From contig CM055095.1 of assembly GCA_029204225.1 (NCBI GenBank), positions 70,965,957 through 71,029,956 of the forward strand: a stretch of DNA of 64,000 nt. The letters are read 5' to 3'. A program made the translations under genes and the position numbers. Positions 9,750 through 21,341 of the stretch are shown piece after piece. This stretch comes from Diphasiastrum complanatum (taxonomy: Eukaryota; Streptophyta; Lycopodiopsida; Lycopodiales; Lycopodiaceae). A model generated the notes under the pieces. That model did not search any database. It saw nothing but the letters and a program-made list of their open reading frames with translations, and was not told where the DNA came from. Every line of letters begins with the position of its first letter. The first letter of the stretch is position 1.

Positions 9750-10532
9750 TGACAAAATTTCTAGAATTCACACGTGTGGGGATGATCCACAAGTATGATA
9801 GATCTTATTAAGCTTTATGATTAGCACAATAACCTGATTCTAGATTGAATAACAAGATCTAGTACAGAAGTTATGGCTTAACCACAATCTAGCATGCTAA
9901 AAATCAGACAATGATAGCAATAAATCATAAATGAGCAAAAGCACAAGAAATTAGTGTATGAGCATTAGCCTCAACATGAGTTAGAGAGAGAAAAGAGATA
10001 TCAAGCAAAAATGTTGTAGATCCAAAATGGCATGAGATAGCTACAAAGCTTTGGTTCTTCATAAAAAATTATGAGAATGGCTACACATATTTATGGAGTA
10101 TGAGGTAGCTCAAGGTAGAACCACATCCTTCACCTTCAATGACATCTAAAGTGAAAACTAGAGTCTATGTGACATTTGTCACATCTCATGCATGTATTTC
10201 TACCTACTTTTACCAAGTGTCCTAGTTCTAACTAGAATTGTACAAATCATCATGCATGTGTCCATTTCACTTTGTCATGCCTTGCATGTCACTATGGATC
10301 ACTTACAATAAATTCATGTGATATGCCACGAGTTTCTACAAGCATAATATTGCTATTTCTAAGTCTACAATCTATATGCAAGTTGTAATCATCAAACTAG
10401 ATATGACAAATCCGTATAACTCGAGTTCTATTGAGGCCAAAATTGGCATTTACATTTATGAAACAACATACTTGCATGGTACAAAGTTGTATCAAGCCTA
10501 AAGTCAAGATGGATCATATTTCAATTTCAACA
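9750..10532 (-). mobile_element. Copia LTR, family B (3' LTR of truncated element)
   Basis: On the plus strand it begins TGACAAAATTT and ends AATTTCAACA; read on the minus strand it runs TGTTGAAATT...AAATTTTGTCA. It directly follows the polypurine tract (ttaggaggag) behind the RNase H stop. It contains TTCACACGTGTGG at 9767-9779, another copy of the shared palindromic motif. Its left end interrupts the gypsy integrase remnant. Confidence 0.85.
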
Positions 10533-10549
10533 CTCCTCCTAAAAACAAT

Positions 10550-11878
10550 CTATGTTGACTTGAACATGGGTCTTGGTATTACTCCAAGATTGGCTCTACG
10601 CTTGATGAAGGAACTCTTGCTCAAAGGTTTGGTAAGCAAATCTGCAATACAAGATGATGTGTCGATGTGCTCCAAGTAGATTTCCCCTCCAATGAGCTTC
10701 TCTCTCATGAAGTGATGTGCAACTTTAACATGTTTGCTCCTTGCATGAAATATCGGATTGTTGGCAAGGGCTTGGGCTGAAATGTTGTCATACATGATCA
10801 TAGGTAGATCATCTTCCATGATTATCTTTAGCTCCACTAGCAAGCTCTTGATCCAAAGCACTTCCTTTGTTGTTGTAGTGAGTGCTTTATACTCAGCTTC
10901 ACAAGATGAAAGTGATACAGTATCTTGCTTTTTGGAAAGCCAAGATATCAAGTTTCCTCCAAGATATATGGCATACGCACTTGTAGATTTTTTATCTGCT
11001 CTATCACTTGCAAAATCCGAGTCAGAATAGCCAACTATAGAAAGATCTTCACTTTTATACAACAAACCATAATCAAAAGTTGAAGATATGTATCTAAGCA
11101 CTCTTTTGGACATTTTCGAATGATGAATAGTAGGATTTTGCATAGCTTGACTCAACTTATGAACACTAAAACTTATGTCAGGTCTAGTTATTGTGAGCCA
11201 AATTAAGGAGCCTATAAGACTCCTAAAAAGGGTGATGTCCACGAAGGATCTTTCATCATCTTTGTTAGGGTCTTTTACAATTTGCTCCATAGGAGTTTCT
11301 ATACTCTTACAATCTAACATATTGAATTTTTTTTAACATTGAAAGAGCATACTTGGATTGACATACAAAAGCTTTATCTTTAAGAAAGTCAATCTCTAAT
11401 ACTAATATGTAGTGAATTTTTCCAAGATCTTGCATCTTGAACTCTTTTCCAAGTGCAATCTTGGTTTCCTCAACTAACTTGATACAACTTCCTGTTAGAA
11501 TGATATCATCAACATAAATAAGAAGGATGACAATATCTTTATCAAAAAACTTGACATACAAGGAAGGATCATAGTTACTAAGATTAAATCCTAGTGACTC
11601 AAGAAAGGTGTTAAGTCGAGAATACCATGACCTTGGAGCTTGCTTTAGTCCATATAGACTTTTAAAGAGCAAGCAAACTTTGTCTTTGTCATGGATGAAC
11701 CCAATAGACTGATCCATATAAAACTCTTCTTCTAGATATCCATTCAAGAATGCATTAGAGACATCTAGCTGAAAAACTTGCCAATTCAAAAAACAAGCAA
11801 TAGAAATTATGATTCTAATTGATACCATCTTTGCAACTGGAGCAAAAGTCTCCTCATAATCAAGTCCATAAAATGACG
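10550..11878 (-). pseudogene. Ty1/copia pol fragment (RT + RNase H), 5'-truncated, one frameshift
   Basis: Reading from 11878 down, homology starts at DYEETFAPVAK and includes QLDVSNAFLNG, the catalytic IYVDDII, RNase H SDSDFASD, LSSCEAEY, KHVKVAHHF and ADLLTKP, ending ...PMFKST. A run of eight Ts at 11327-11334 (As on the coding strand) carries one extra base, splitting the frame between ...MLKK and MLDCKS. Nothing of gag, protease or integrase is present, and the sequence right of 11878 is unrelated. It is a 5'-truncated, dead copy with its LTR at 9750-10532. Confidence 0.92.
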
Positions 11879-12052
11879 AAGTTACACAAGTAGCATATGG
11901 AACAACTAACGATGTAGTTTGATAAAAAAATTGAAGGCCTTGCAGGGAGCTATAGCACCAACTCCAAATCCACTGGAATAAAATCAACTGCAGTACCCCC
12001 GACGAGAGAATGCATGGTGTCCAGTTTGCACCTAGAACCATACTGCAAATGA

Positions 12053-12487
12053 GTGTCTAGTGTTGAAGCAGAACCTCAAGCTGACACAATGGTACTACCA
12101 CTTGTGCAATGCTTCATCGCACAAAATGGCATTTTTTCCATTCAACCCCAGGATCATACAATAAAAGAGGAATCAATACCAGGCCTCCTACTTGTATCAA
12201 CAAGGGGCACCAAATGCGAACCGCGCTATGGAACACCAATGAATCAACAGCGCATGGCACTACCTGCACCACTCTGGCCAGCTAACAATCAAGTGGCTCA
12301 TGTAAATCTGGTAGCAGCAGAACAAGAATCACCACCCGAACTTGAGCAGCAACAGTGGTATAGTGCGAAAGAGGCGTTTGTTGACCCGGAACTACATGGG
12401 CAAAAAAGGAAAAAAGAAAGTGTTGGACTCCTTGAAGTCGGTCTGAATGGACCCAGACGCAGTGTCATCATCCTTACAGATGACTGA
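12053..12487 (+). CDS. Uncharacterised ORF, possibly pre-RT part of a gypsy polyprotein
   Basis: This is an open 144-codon frame, not recognised. It is Gln/Glu/Pro-rich and ends ...PRRSVIILTDD 60 bp before the ORF that opens the gypsy reverse transcriptase. Its position suggests the region between protease and reverse transcriptase of the same element, but no protease motif is visible. Confidence 0.3.
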   Translation: MSSVEAEPQADTMVLPLVQCFIAQNGIFSIQPQDHTIKEESIPGLLLVSTRGTKCEPRYGTPMNQQRMALPAPLWPANNQVAHVNLVAAEQESPPELEQQQWYSAKEAFVDPELHGQKRKKESVGLLEVGLNGPRRSVIILTDD

Positions 12488-12546
12488 TAATCCAAAGATT
12501 ATAAGTTGCGCTAAGATCAACATGCTGAAGGAGGAACTTCGTCGGA

Positions 12547-14923
12547 ATGGACACTAGTTCAAGAGATGCCAGAAACCTTCAAGAACTATACCTTAAACAA
12601 CGTGGTAATCATGATGCCGCAAGCACAAAGAGAACCCATGAACCAGCGGAACAAGCCTTCCAAGGACCTACGTGGACCCAACCCATGAATCTAGCTGAGC
12701 CAAGTGAAGAAGAGAAAATCGTGCATGTGGGAGAACAGCTGACACCCACTCAATTTACAAGGCTACGCGCATTATTGGTGGAATACAAAGATTGCTTTGC
12801 ATGGAACTGTGAAAAATGTAAAAATAAGCTTGGTAGAGGCCAAAAATCATGTATATAGGATGATTACACATGTGTGGAGCCTGTTCCCACATGTGAAAAT
12901 AGTGTACTTGTCATGTACCATAATCATATAGGTTGTACATATGATTTAATTAAAGTTCTAGTGGCTAAAAAGGTCAAAAACTAGTTTTCTAGACATATGA
13001 CACATGGCATCAATCTATTGATTGCATGAGCCACATCCTTTGGTTAGGTGTCATATCCCATGTGTAGAGGACAGCTCACATGTGTGGAATAAGCTGAAGT
13101 AGGCAAATTTTGACTTCTAGAAGATATTCAAGTAGATCTCCATATAGAAGGAAAATGGACCAAAAGTGCTCAAAATAGGTTTTGTCCAAGTGTCAGTTTT
13201 GCATGATGAATCATCATATGACAAAGCACCTTCACACATGTGGGATCAGAGGGATGATCAGTACCACGAGCTCCCACTTATTGTATATATAGAGCCACAT
13301 TTGGCCATAATCAGAGTGAGACACCAATCTTGGTTTTGGAAGCAATTTTGAGTGATTCTCTCCATTTGTCTACATTTGTTTTGATTGTTTTGAGATTCTA
13401 TCAATGTGTACTTGATTTTCAGGTTGGAGTCCATACTCAGACAATGTTTCACACGTGTGAAACCAGAAAGTACACCTTCCTTCAATTAATGATTGTTCTT
13501 GTTAGGATTTTGTGTCTAGAATTGATCTAGATTGATCTTAATCTCAAGTAGATTGATAGATCAAGTAATCTGACAACCAATCCCTCTTGAGGATCAATTT
13601 ATGATCCACTCTTGGTCTTTTTTGTACTTTTTTTACAGGAACTACAAGGATCTTAAGGGTATACCACCAACAGTAGTCCAACATACCATACCCTTGGTGG
13701 ATGGAGCAGTCCCCGAGGTGAGTCGATACTATTGCTGAAGTCCTAACTACGCGAAATTGATCAAACAGGAGTTGCAAAAGTTACTAGATGCCGATTTCAT
13801 TTATGAAATTGAGCACACAGAATGGGTATCACCGATAGTCATAGTACCCGAAAAGAATGCAAATATGTGTGAACCTGAAAGCATCAAATGCAATTACCAA
13901 GAAGGATCATTTTCCCTTAGCATTTACGAAAAAAGTATTCTAGACAAAGTAGCAGGAGCAGAAGCCTACAGTTTTCTGGACGGTTTCAGCAGCTACAATC
14001 AAGTGAAAATAGCGCCGCAAGATCAACACAAGATAGCATTCTCTACTAAATGGGAAACCTATGCCTACAAAGTGATGTTGTTTGAACTTTGTAATGCCCC
14101 AAGTACCTCCCAACGAGTTATGCGGGCGGCATTCAAAGAGTGTTTGCAAATTTTTTTGGAAATCTTCCTAGATGATCTGTGCATGCATGAAACTAACTCT
14201 GGGCACTTATCCAATTTGAAAAAGGTGCTAACGAAATGCTGTGAATATCAGATATCCTTGAACCCAGAAAAGTGTCAGTTTTGGGTGAAACATGGCCTCA
14301 TTCTCGGCCATATAGTATCCAAACACGGGATCACCACAGACCTATCAAAGATAAGGATCATTGTTGATCTACCAGCACCAGGAACAATCCGCAGAGTCTA
14401 CATATTTATGGGTCATGCTAACTACTACCGGATTTTCATTCTAGATTTTGCGGAATTAGCACGACCAATCTACAAGCTCACAATGGAACCACATTGGACG
14501 GAGGAGGCCCTACAGGCTTTTCAGAAACTAAAAGATGCTTTGCTCTCAGCACCAATATTACATCCACCCAATTGGTCCATAGAGTTTCATGTGCATACAG
14601 ACGCATCCAAGTATGCAATAGGAGCAATTTTAACCCAACCAAAACACAAAAAGGATTTCCCAATCCAATTTGCTAGCCGACAGCTCAGTGATTCAGAGAT
14701 AAACTATTCGACCGTAGAGCGGGAGGCACTGGCTATGATTTATGTAGTTAAAAAAATTTAGCATTATTTGATGGCCACACATTTCGCTTTTTACACGGAC
14801 CGTCAACCCTTGCTTTATCTTGTTAATAAAACTTGCAACACAAAGAGAATCACCCGTTGGTTACTAAAGAAGGTTTGGTACCTGTCCAAATTTCGAATGG
14901 TGTTTTGTCTCAGAGATCTTTAG
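12547..14923 (+). pseudogene. Ty3/gypsy reverse transcriptase-RNase H, split by a solo LTR
   Basis: The frame 12547-12807 encodes VHVGEQLTPTQFTRLRALLVEYKDCFAWN. After the LTR it resumes at 13643 with YKDLKGIPP. Further on are the RT motifs EWVSPIVIVPEKN, FSSYNQVKIAPQDQHKIAFST, the catalytic FLDDL and HGLILGHIVSKHGI, then RNase H (HTDASKYAIGAIL, YSTVEREALAMIY). An in-frame stop at 14759-14761 is followed by more RNase H (HYLMATHFAFYTDRQPL) to about 14923; another stop lies near 13737. The lineage resembles plant Tat-type elements. It no longer encodes a working protein. Confidence 0.9.
12808..13637 (+). mobile_element. Solo copia LTR, family C, with perfect 5-bp target duplication
   Basis: It begins TGTGAAAAATG and ends TTTTTTTACA. 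The flanks are GGAAC at 12803-12807 and GGAAC at 13638-13642. Removing the LTR and one GGAAC restores the gypsy frame exactly (AWN-YKDLKG). TATA-like tatatata lies near 13280 and the palindrome TTTCACACGTGTGAAA at 13447-13462, in the same order as in the family A LTR, which sets the strand. Confidence 0.93.
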
Positions 14924-14986
14924 TAGGACAATAGTTCTGAATATAGTTTGCTATTGATATAGCTTCAACCCATAAGGACTTCGGAA

Positions 14987-15292
14987 GTGACGCACGTGAT
15001 AACCATTGGAGTTGGTGTCCAAATTGAACAGAAGGTGGGGTTTGGATCAGAGGAGTGGAGGTGGATATTCAAGGACATCAAGGCAAAATTCCTGGACCTG
15101 AAGATCTCAATTCTTCTTTGGAGAATAGCACACAGGGCAATATGGATATGCAGTACAAGCTACCAATGGGGCACGTCAAATGGTTATTGCGACAGATGCG
15201 GCTCAGAGTTCGACTCTATTCAGTACACTTTCCCATATTATGAAAGGAATGAACCCTTCTCCTCTCTTGTTCAGAGTCTAGCTAGGTTCTAG
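14987..15292 (+). pseudogene. LINE ORF2 fragment: reverse-transcriptase zinc-binding domain
   Basis: The 101-codon frame contains LLWRIAHRAIWICS, YQWGTSNGYCDRCG and a partly lost second Cys pair (TFPYYE). This is the pattern of the zinc-binding domain found at the C-terminus of plant non-LTR reverse transcriptases. No other part of a LINE is recognisable next to it. Confidence 0.6.
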
Positions 15293-15538
15293 GTCATGTA
15301 TCTGTGGATTCCCGCAAATGGCTCTTAGGTCTTGATTCTTTAGTAGATAGGAACATTTGGATTTGTATCAAAGATCCTCTCCTCTGGACTACCTGGAGAC
15401 TGAGGAATGTATCTTTTCTAGTCTAATGTTTGTGAAATATGATTATGTATGCCACATGCAATTTATGACGATCTTTTTTTGCCATGGTTACTAGCTCTTG
15501 AAAAGACAAGGTTTCATATTTTTTTCTTCATAAGTCAC

Positions 15539-15540
<2 letters not shown>

Positions 15541-15587
<47 letters not shown>
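15541..15587. repeat. (TA)n microsatellite
   Basis: An uninterrupted TA tract of about 23 units. Confidence 0.98.
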
Positions 15588-15589
<2 letters not shown>

Positions 15590-16176
15590 TAGATATTTGG
15601 TTTTTACCCTGGCTAACTGTTACCTTTGTAAACATTAATTTTTTTATCTATAACCTTGGCTATAAGTGTAACCATTTACCTCCCTAATGTTATCTTTTTT
15701 CTACTCTCGAGCCATAACAATCAGGGACAATAGATTGTACCTTGCTTTCATTAAATACGGGTAGGAAAACATGTCAGTTTACAAAAGGATTAAAACGTTG
15801 AATGTGAAAGCCAAAAGGCAAACTTAGTTTATGTAATATATTTAATGAAAAGTAACTAGACTCTAACAAAATGTGTGTCTAGTCTCGAACGTGATGGAAG
15901 CCACTATCATGAGCAATAGCTGCAAGAACATTGGGAATGGAATCACGTGATGCAATATGACCCCCACTGAAGGGACATTGCATAAGATGAGTACCAAGTG
16001 CATGACCCCATGAAAATCCATCAAAGTTAGTTTTCTTCATACTATTGATAAGCTACTTTGCCACGATAAAATAAACAAGCCTTTTGTTTTAACACAAATC
16101 TTTTAACATTCTAAAACAATATGCATATATTATGAGGCATAGTCTCATAGACCCTAGCATTTGGACTATCTAGGAT

Positions 16177-16649
16177 CATAGAATTAATGAACCGTGTACG
16201 GATCACCACGATTCTGAGAACTGTACAATGAACCGTACGATTCTCAAAAACTTTTAGCTGGAACGATGGTGAACCGTACAGTTAAATAATTAGTTAATTA
16301 ATATATTTTTTTTAGATGCCCTTCTTTTGCTATTTGTCAAAATTAATTACCAAAACCATCTTGTTCTGTGTTATGTAATTACTTATCAATAACCAATCAG
16401 ATATTAATCAATCACATATTTAACAATCAGATGTCCTGTAATTAATCTAATCTGTAAATGTTCTGTAATTAATCAGATGTTCTGTAAATGTTCTGTAATT
16501 GTTCTGTAACTAATCTTATCTGCCTTGGGAGGGGTTTTGGTAAGTAATTAATTGATTAATTAATTAAATAAATAAATACTGGAATTGTACCACGGTTCAT
16601 GAACCGTGATACGGTTCACCCCACGGTTCTGGGAACCATGGGTTCTATG
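16177..16649. mobile_element. MITE-like element with complex palindromic ends
   Basis: The ends CATAGAA and TTCTATG are inverted. Both flanks carry several GAACCGT/ACGGTTC words in both orientations, including the perfect 18-bp palindrome CACGGTTCATGAACCGTG at 16591-16608. The interior is very AT-rich and has degenerate TGTTCTGTAAT repeats at about 16430-16520. It has no coding capacity. A clear target duplication was not found, so the class is unproven. Confidence 0.5.
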
Positions 16650-16997
16650 CTTTGGATGTACTAAATTTAAAACATGCAAAAGATTTGTGTTTCTCAATTT
16701 GCTACTAAGTGTCATAATGAAAGGCATACTATTGTCATAGTCTTATGCTTGAGCTATCTTCAAAAACAAAATACACATGCTTTCCAAGAATTGAAACCTT
16801 TATCAAAACTCTCATGTGGCTGCCAATGAGAGACTGACACCTAAACATGGAACCTTCTAGAAAAATGTTTCAAAATCGTTGCCAGTCCTCATTAACATAA
16901 TGCCCATTAAACTCGCATGTCATTTCATAGGGGAAGGTGTGTTGACATCAGGCCTCTTGCCCTTGGGATCCCACCCTCCCAGAGCAAAAGGCCCTTA

Positions 16998-17046
16998 GAA
17001 CAAGACCCCTCACATGATGGCCTCTATCATATAAGGGGTCTTGTTC
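16998..17046. repeat. Perfect 13-bp stem hairpin
   Basis: GAACAAGACCCCT (16998-17010) is the exact reverse complement of 17034-17046. The loop contains a further ATGAT/ATCAT pair. Its origin is unknown; it could be a small fold-back element. Confidence 0.6.
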
Positions 17047-17486
17047 TAGACCCCTCACTTTACCTCCTCTATCTAGACTACCCTAAGAATTATACCATTG
17101 GTAAGCTTGTTCACAATCCTTGTCCCCTAGACATAGCCATTCCTAATGAGGCCTTTACATGATATTTTGGTATGGCAATGATTGACAACTAAAGAATAAG
17201 ATTATTTCATAATGCTATAAATGAACGAAAGATGAATGAGAGAGATTCTTGTTATTGGTGTTTCTGGGACTTGGAATATGTGGACTCCGAGTTAAGAAAT
17301 AGATGTTGGGATCCTTTTGTGGATAGATGTTGGGTATCCTTTAGTGTAGAGGTCAAATTTGAACAAATGTTGCTTGTCAAATCTCTACTTCAAAAATGAT
17401 GAACTAACTTATAGGTTGCATATGAGGCACTTCACTTTCAAAATGAAGGTCTTCTGTACTGCTTTATCTCGACCTGCATGCTGACA

Positions 17487-20400
17487 TTACTCCTTTTTTA
17501 GCGCAGTTAGACGAGAACGTTGTGCTTCCTCTCTTGGAAGTGTCTCAAACGTCCAGTCCCATAGCGTAGAGGTAATACCAAACGCATCGGTTTGCACTTT
17601 GAAATGGTGGTTCAGGTGGTATCTCTGCAAGAAATAGTAACAAACCAATCATAACACAAGCCACACCTCAAAGGGAGCACAATAACAGTAGTAAGATCTC
17701 AAATCCAATTCATGCTAGTGCCAAAAGGATCAACAGCCAAATATTACTTTACAGGTCTCATATCTGCATTAATTACAAGTATCGGACTGATACTTGAAAT
17801 TTAACTAATTAATTGGAAGACTACACAATATATGTCTAAAATGAGGGCTGATGCACATCGTTGCTTCATCTTCCATTGTTGTAAAAGGATAAGCCACCGT
17901 TTCGACTTAACATCCTTGGCATTTTCTGGATTCTGTTGTGCAGTCTACACATGATTAACCTACGAATACTTTGAGTCGTGTAAATATTTAAGTTTGAACG
18001 CAAGGTTTTCAGGGAATTTATGACTATCTACATGTTACTCGCAGTTGGAAAAGTCCTGTTTCTTTTGACAATATGCAAAAGACCTGGTAGAAGATGCTTA
18101 GTGTGTTTCTCAGCCTGAAAAAATTCATAATGGTCAGGAAAGTTATTGATTCAGATCTAAAGATTAGATCTGGATATTTGGTAATGACAACAGATGGAAA
18201 TTTAATTGTTGAGGGTGTATGAAAATGTCTACAAAGTAAGGGAAAATTGACATGGAGTATATTCAAGTCATTGTGAAAATTCTTGAGCTGGTACATTTTG
18301 ACATCTATAGTCCCTTAAGTCCTATTTCAATAGGAAAACGTAGATGTTTTATCTCATCACCTTATCAAGGCCGGAAACTCGTAAATACTTCATGAAGTAC
18401 AAATTTAAAGGATGGAGAAGGCTAAAATATTTATAGGTTGTGAGGACAAGCAAATATCAAAATATTGAGAGATAGTGGTGCTGAATACAATCATACAACA
18501 CTACAAAGAGAGTAGAGCCTCTGCAGTCTGTAGTATGTACTTAACATCCATACCCAAACGCATAGCAGTTCAATTTTAAAGAGGCTTAGTCCTCAGAAGT
18601 ATACTAAAAGCCAATTAGTCAAGATGCTCACCTTTAAGTATCGAGAGTAGTTGTTGGAGGCAACTCCAAAATGAAGATAATAATGTGTTAGATCATATAT
18701 AACGTATGCGAATAAGCCACCGCCAAACATTGCCGATTTGAAGGTGTACGTGGCAATAAGGTCTGCCGTGAACCAAATCTGGAATTGCGGGATACCGAAA
18801 CATTATATTCCGAACATCATCAAGGTGAAAGATATCTCAGCTTCATCAGCAACAAATATAGAAAACATTCCGTTACATTATTACAATTTCGAGAAAAGAG
18901 TTTCCTTTTATGGCTTTTATAATGCACTGAAAAGCGTCATTTGAGCAAAAGATCACGTACCAAGAGTACAAAAACTGCAGTAAATGCAGGAGGGAAAACA
19001 AGGCGACTACCGTCCATTGGATGCTTATGATGGAATCCATGCAAAAGATAATGCAATGTGTTCGCCCTGTTCCAAATGGCATGATGTGTCAAAGGAAACG
19101 AACTAAAATTGCTAGCCGTGAGGTAGCTAACGAGGACTACAAACAATGCAGGCGTTGCACGGATTGATGTTATAGTTGTTTAGCTACTTAACGACCCTTT
19201 GATAATTTAATGATGTCAAATGGCAACTCACCAATAGCTTCTGGTTTTCATATGGAATAGGAAACGATGAATCAAATACTCAAGTAATGTCCAAACCAGA
19301 GCGCCAGAAAGCATTAAGAAGATCAGGAAAAGAAAGCTGTAGCCAGCTTTCACAGCAGTAGATTCCATCCAGAAGACGAAGGGAAGCCATACGATTGGAA
19401 TTATCCACCATTTCGTAGTCGTCAAAAGCTGCTCATTAAAACGCGCCAAACAGAACACATGAGAGTCGCCAAAGATCATTCATTGAGCTACCGAGATTCA
19501 AAGCATTTCATTTGAGACTTAGATATAGAAAGATCAACAACGCCAGAAAGTAAATGCTGCTTTCACCTCTGCAACATCACTCTGGAAGAACCTCGGAGGT
19601 TCATTGCAAACGAGCGGATCATGAATCCAAGCTTGATACCTTTCTCCCAAATTTCCGACCTGAAAATAATTTCCAATTATGACTTACAAAACTCGGAGAC
19701 TGGTGACAAGTTCTAAGAAATAGGACACCTAATCAGGGAAACAAACAACACTATAGCTTTTGCTTGCAAATTGTACCTGAAACACCAAGGGCTTTGTGAG
19801 ATCTACTTCGAAATTTGTTGATGATATACTTGAAGAGTGGGGCTTCAAATTGTTGGTTGATCCCTTCTCGTCATCCCTGGAAAACAATACCTTAGTAGAG
19901 CTGCGAAATTTCTAAGTCTTAAACGAAGGAAGACTTTACGCTCTCATAACATTTCCACGAGTAGACTTGATGACGTGAAAGGTAAGCTTATGTCAAATAT
20001 TCCCAAAAAGGTCAAATTATTTTGCGCGAACGATTACAAGTAAATCTACGTGCTCCAAGTGAATACAATCAGGATACAACCTTCACAGAGTGCTATGATA
20101 TGGCGTATGCTTATTAGTAAAGGTAAGAAAACTTCGAATAGTTCGTCAGTCTAGTTAAGCTACTTACAAAGGTAATCACCCAATCAAGCTATCTTTTATC
20201 ATCTGGGGATAACAAATCTCTAATATTTGATAGCTTCCTTTCCACGATAAAGAAATACCAGTAGACATATTGAGCAGCTTGATCACCTGTACGCACTCTC
20301 CACGGTGCCAATCATGAACTGGCTCAGCATTCGAAAAGCAGCTTGACTATGAAAATGAGCTTCGGGATGACTGGAGCCTCTCATCAGTTCACCCAGATCA

Positions 20401-21056
20401 GCTTGACTGATATGTTCAAAAATTATCTGCAGCCATAAACGAAAGTATCACTGGAACTGAGCCTTGGAATGAAGTCTTGGACTACAAAGTTTGAAAAATC
20501 TCCCTCTTTCTCTCCTCTCCCAAATTATTCATTAACTCACTCGGTTCAAATTCCTTATGCCGAAGTTAGAGAAACCGACATAAGGTGGACAGATTAAATC
20601 TATAGAACATCGCATTTATATAACGCGTTCTTTTCGAAATCGGTTCAGGATGGAAATAGCATTTTCATTTTTCCATAGTGTCTAAACATTCTTGCTTACC
20701 TCTGCACCACCAGGATGAATATCTACAAACTCAGTAATGTTGTAAACTTTTCCATCCACAACAATCCATGCATCTTCCGGACTATTATGTTTATGAATCT
20801 CCGAAGTAGTGAATGTTTCAACAGCTTCTTTAGACTTTGGCGTGCCATTCTGAGAAACGACTAATTCGCTGTTCGTTTCCGTTTCCTTCATTATAATTCC
20901 AGGAACAACGCCACAGGCAGCTCTTAAATCAGAAGCTGCAACTATGTCGCAATTGCATCGAGTATGGCGATCAGGAGCAATCCGCAGCAACGATGACAGT
21001 CCCGAGGAAGCGACCATAGCTCGCAGCAACGAGGACACCCTGGAAGAAGAAACCAT
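17487..21056 (-). CDS. Cytochrome b5-fused fatty acid 2-hydroxylase, 8 exons, intact
   Basis: Exons: 21056-20700, 20426-20287, 19876-19777, 19659-19567, 19428-19232, 19066-18961, 18778-18632, 17624-17487. All introns are GT..AG and phases join to 425 codons. The enzyme family adds a 2-hydroxyl group to (sphingolipid) fatty acids at the ER, taking electrons from cytochrome b5. Residues ~90-166 are a b5 domain (AWIVVDGKVYNITEF, heme ligands H114 in HPGG and probably H145 in HFHS). The hydroxylase domain follows: VDLTKPLVFQVGNLGE, membrane segments, and di-iron histidine clusters HRFLFH (284-289), HYLLHGFHHKH (301-311), HYYLH (363-367), RYHLNHH (381-387). The start is uncertain: Met at 20889-20891 would give 370 aa, close to animal and yeast family members. 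Arabidopsis homologues lack the b5 domain. Confidence 0.93.
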
Positions 21057-21060
21057 AGCC
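20983..21060 (+). repeat. 39-bp tandem duplication in first exon of the hydroxylase gene
   Basis: Two 39-bp units (20983-21021 and 21022-21060), both starting CGCAGCAACGA and ending ACCATAGC plus one base, differ at several sites. Read on the minus strand each unit supplies an ATG, giving MVSSSRVSSLLRA and MVASSGLSSLLRI. The extra N-terminal residues before Met56 may therefore be non-conserved or untranslated. Confidence 0.8.
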
Positions 21061-21321
21061 TCTCGCGAAAACGAAGAAGAAACGCTAAAAGCTAAACGAT
21101 GGGAGAGGAGAGTTGATCGTGAGTGGGGCCAGATGGGGGCTTGATTGAGAAATTAAGCGAGGGAGTTGGAGGCTGACTATTGTGGCATGGGCAGCTGGGG
21201 CCTGCCCCGAAACTTAAGTGCTCGCTGCTGCATGGCGGCCCGCATCATAGGTATTAGCTGAGATGGATATATGCATAGATCTTGTAGAGACCTCTATTTG
21301 TATAGGGTAGGTTCCCCCCAT

Positions 21322-21341
21322 CCCCCCCCCCCCCCCCCCCC
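21322..21341. repeat. Poly-C tract
   Basis: A run of 20 Cs followed by GGGGCCC. Length is likely unreliable in sequencing. Confidence 0.95.

Larger units (their letters stand above)
15588..17486. other. Intergenic; no gene seen
   Basis: AT-rich DNA with no supported coding region. It contains the inverted-repeat element at 16177-16649 and a hairpin at 16998-17046, listed separately. Confidence 0.5.

Noticed and set aside
16917-17162. 81-codon frame as a small gene
   Set aside because: It overlaps the hairpin, has no homology and no splice or promoter context.
20944-21144. Plus-strand Glu/Arg-rich frame opposite the hydroxylase first exon
   Set aside because: It is antisense to a supported exon and made by the 39-bp repeat; no independent evidence.
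21322-21341. G-quadruplex-type regulatory site upstream of the hydroxylase
   Set aside because: A single homopolymer run of 20 Cs is more likely a slippage-prone tract; nothing else supports a regulatory role.
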